NCBI RefSeq assembly: GCF_000003815.2 | Contig: NC_049980.1 | Location: 27,034,990-27,096,989, forward strand | Direction: 5' to 3' | Length of the DNA: 62,000 nt | From: Branchiostoma floridae | Taxonomy: Eukaryota; Chordata; Leptocardii; Amphioxiformes; Branchiostomatidae | Notes under the pieces: generated by a model | Databases searched by the model: none | The model's input: the letters and a program-made list of their open reading frames with translations, nothing else | What the model was told of the DNA's origin: nothing | Translations under genes and position numbers: made by a program | Shown here: positions 61,346-62,000 of the stretch, piece by piece | How the letters are laid out: every line of letters begins with the position of its first letter | How positions within the stretch are numbered: position 1 is the stretch's first letter

Positions 61346-62000
61346 AACTTTAAGAACCTGACACACTTATTTATAAAAGTAGGGGTCGTTCTGGTGTGAG
61401 TGGATCAAATCTTGATAGACAATGTAACAGGCTATGTAAACAAAGAATTGTGAAAACTAAAGCTAACAAGCAGCCACAACATACAACAAAGCCAAAGATT
61501 GAGTACAATCTGCATTTCTGGTGTAATCTCTCATTTATTCACTGATCAGTTGTACATGATGACTGAATTATCTACATACAAACCCATCCATCCTACCCAC
61601 ATTCCTAAATGGTTGACTTCTGCCATTACAAAGATGCATGGATAACAAGTGACTATGACTAAAATGACACCAGGTCATGTTTCAGAACTAACGTTTTGAA
61701 CTTAACGTGAAATGTACAAGTATAAACCAACACTGCGTGAGTGACACAATCTGAGATAAAACAAGGAAAGTTAATAAAATAAGATCTGTTGACCCGTTGA
61801 TCAGAAGATGGTGTGGTCCCTCATGAAGGTAACACACATGAACTAAAACAAAACACATTGATAAATAAAACTGCCTCCACTCGAGGCATTACCACAAAAA
61901 GACATGGTATGGCCATTTGTAAACATTAAGCTAAAAATAGAGATTTTTGAGTTTGAATCAATTATACTCTGTTGATACGTCTGAAAGTGTCACTGTTGCT
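61346..62000. other. Downstream intergenic sequence
   Basis: AT-rich with scattered AATAAA. No gene recognised. Confidence 0.4.

Overview
The window is eukaryotic, intron-rich DNA, most plausibly from a cephalochordate (amphioxus, Branchiostoma-like). This is inferred from one large plus-strand intermediate filament (IF) gene. Its coil 1B is the short chordate form, without the roughly 42 extra residues of lamins and protostome IFs. Its rod exons match vertebrate type III IF genes (vimentin, desmin) in length at four of five internal exons: 61, 96, 126 and 221 bp. The species is not proven by the sequence.

Layout. Positions 1 to about 16,000 are upstream non-genic sequence with repeats, three hairpin or MITE-like elements, a broken HIRAN-like coding remnant (2793-3397), a minus-strand coding scrap (3661-3765) and an assembly gap (3815-3992). 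The IF gene starts at ATG 16403. Exon 1 encodes a Gly/Ser/Arg-rich head, coil 1A and most of coil 1B. After a 10-kb intron, exons 2-6 (27114-31779) complete the rod to LEGEEIR. Exon 7 (32549-32686) is a partial duplicate of the end of exon 6 and carries a second copy of the helix-termination motif. Exon 8 (33361-33508) encodes a conventional short Ser/Gly tail with a stop and a poly(A) signal at 34002.

Exon 8 also contains a phase-1 splice donor (after 33494) just upstream of its stop. From 36500 to 49513 there are 41 mini-exons of 21-93 bp. All begin and end in phase 1, are multiples of three, and encode Glu/Lys/Asp-rich neurofilament-like peptide. A 42nd phase-1 exon (50249-50383) links them to four exons (56723-58538) that encode a globular-looking domain of about 190 residues and an acidic C-terminus. 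The last 3.4 kb hold a 3' UTR with its own intron, poly(A) signals and a tRNA-derived SINE-like element.

How the parts fit: the locus reads as one gene with two predicted ends. Use of the exon 8 stop and poly(A) site gives a protein of about 460 aa (about 504 with exon 7). Splicing from inside exon 8 into the phase-1 array gives a protein of about 1,360 aa (about 1,408 with exon 7): IF rod, charged brush-like tail, globular cap. Every mini-exon can be skipped without changing frame, so tail length could vary continuously. Exon borders come from reading splice sites, phase and peptide continuity by eye. No transcript evidence was available.
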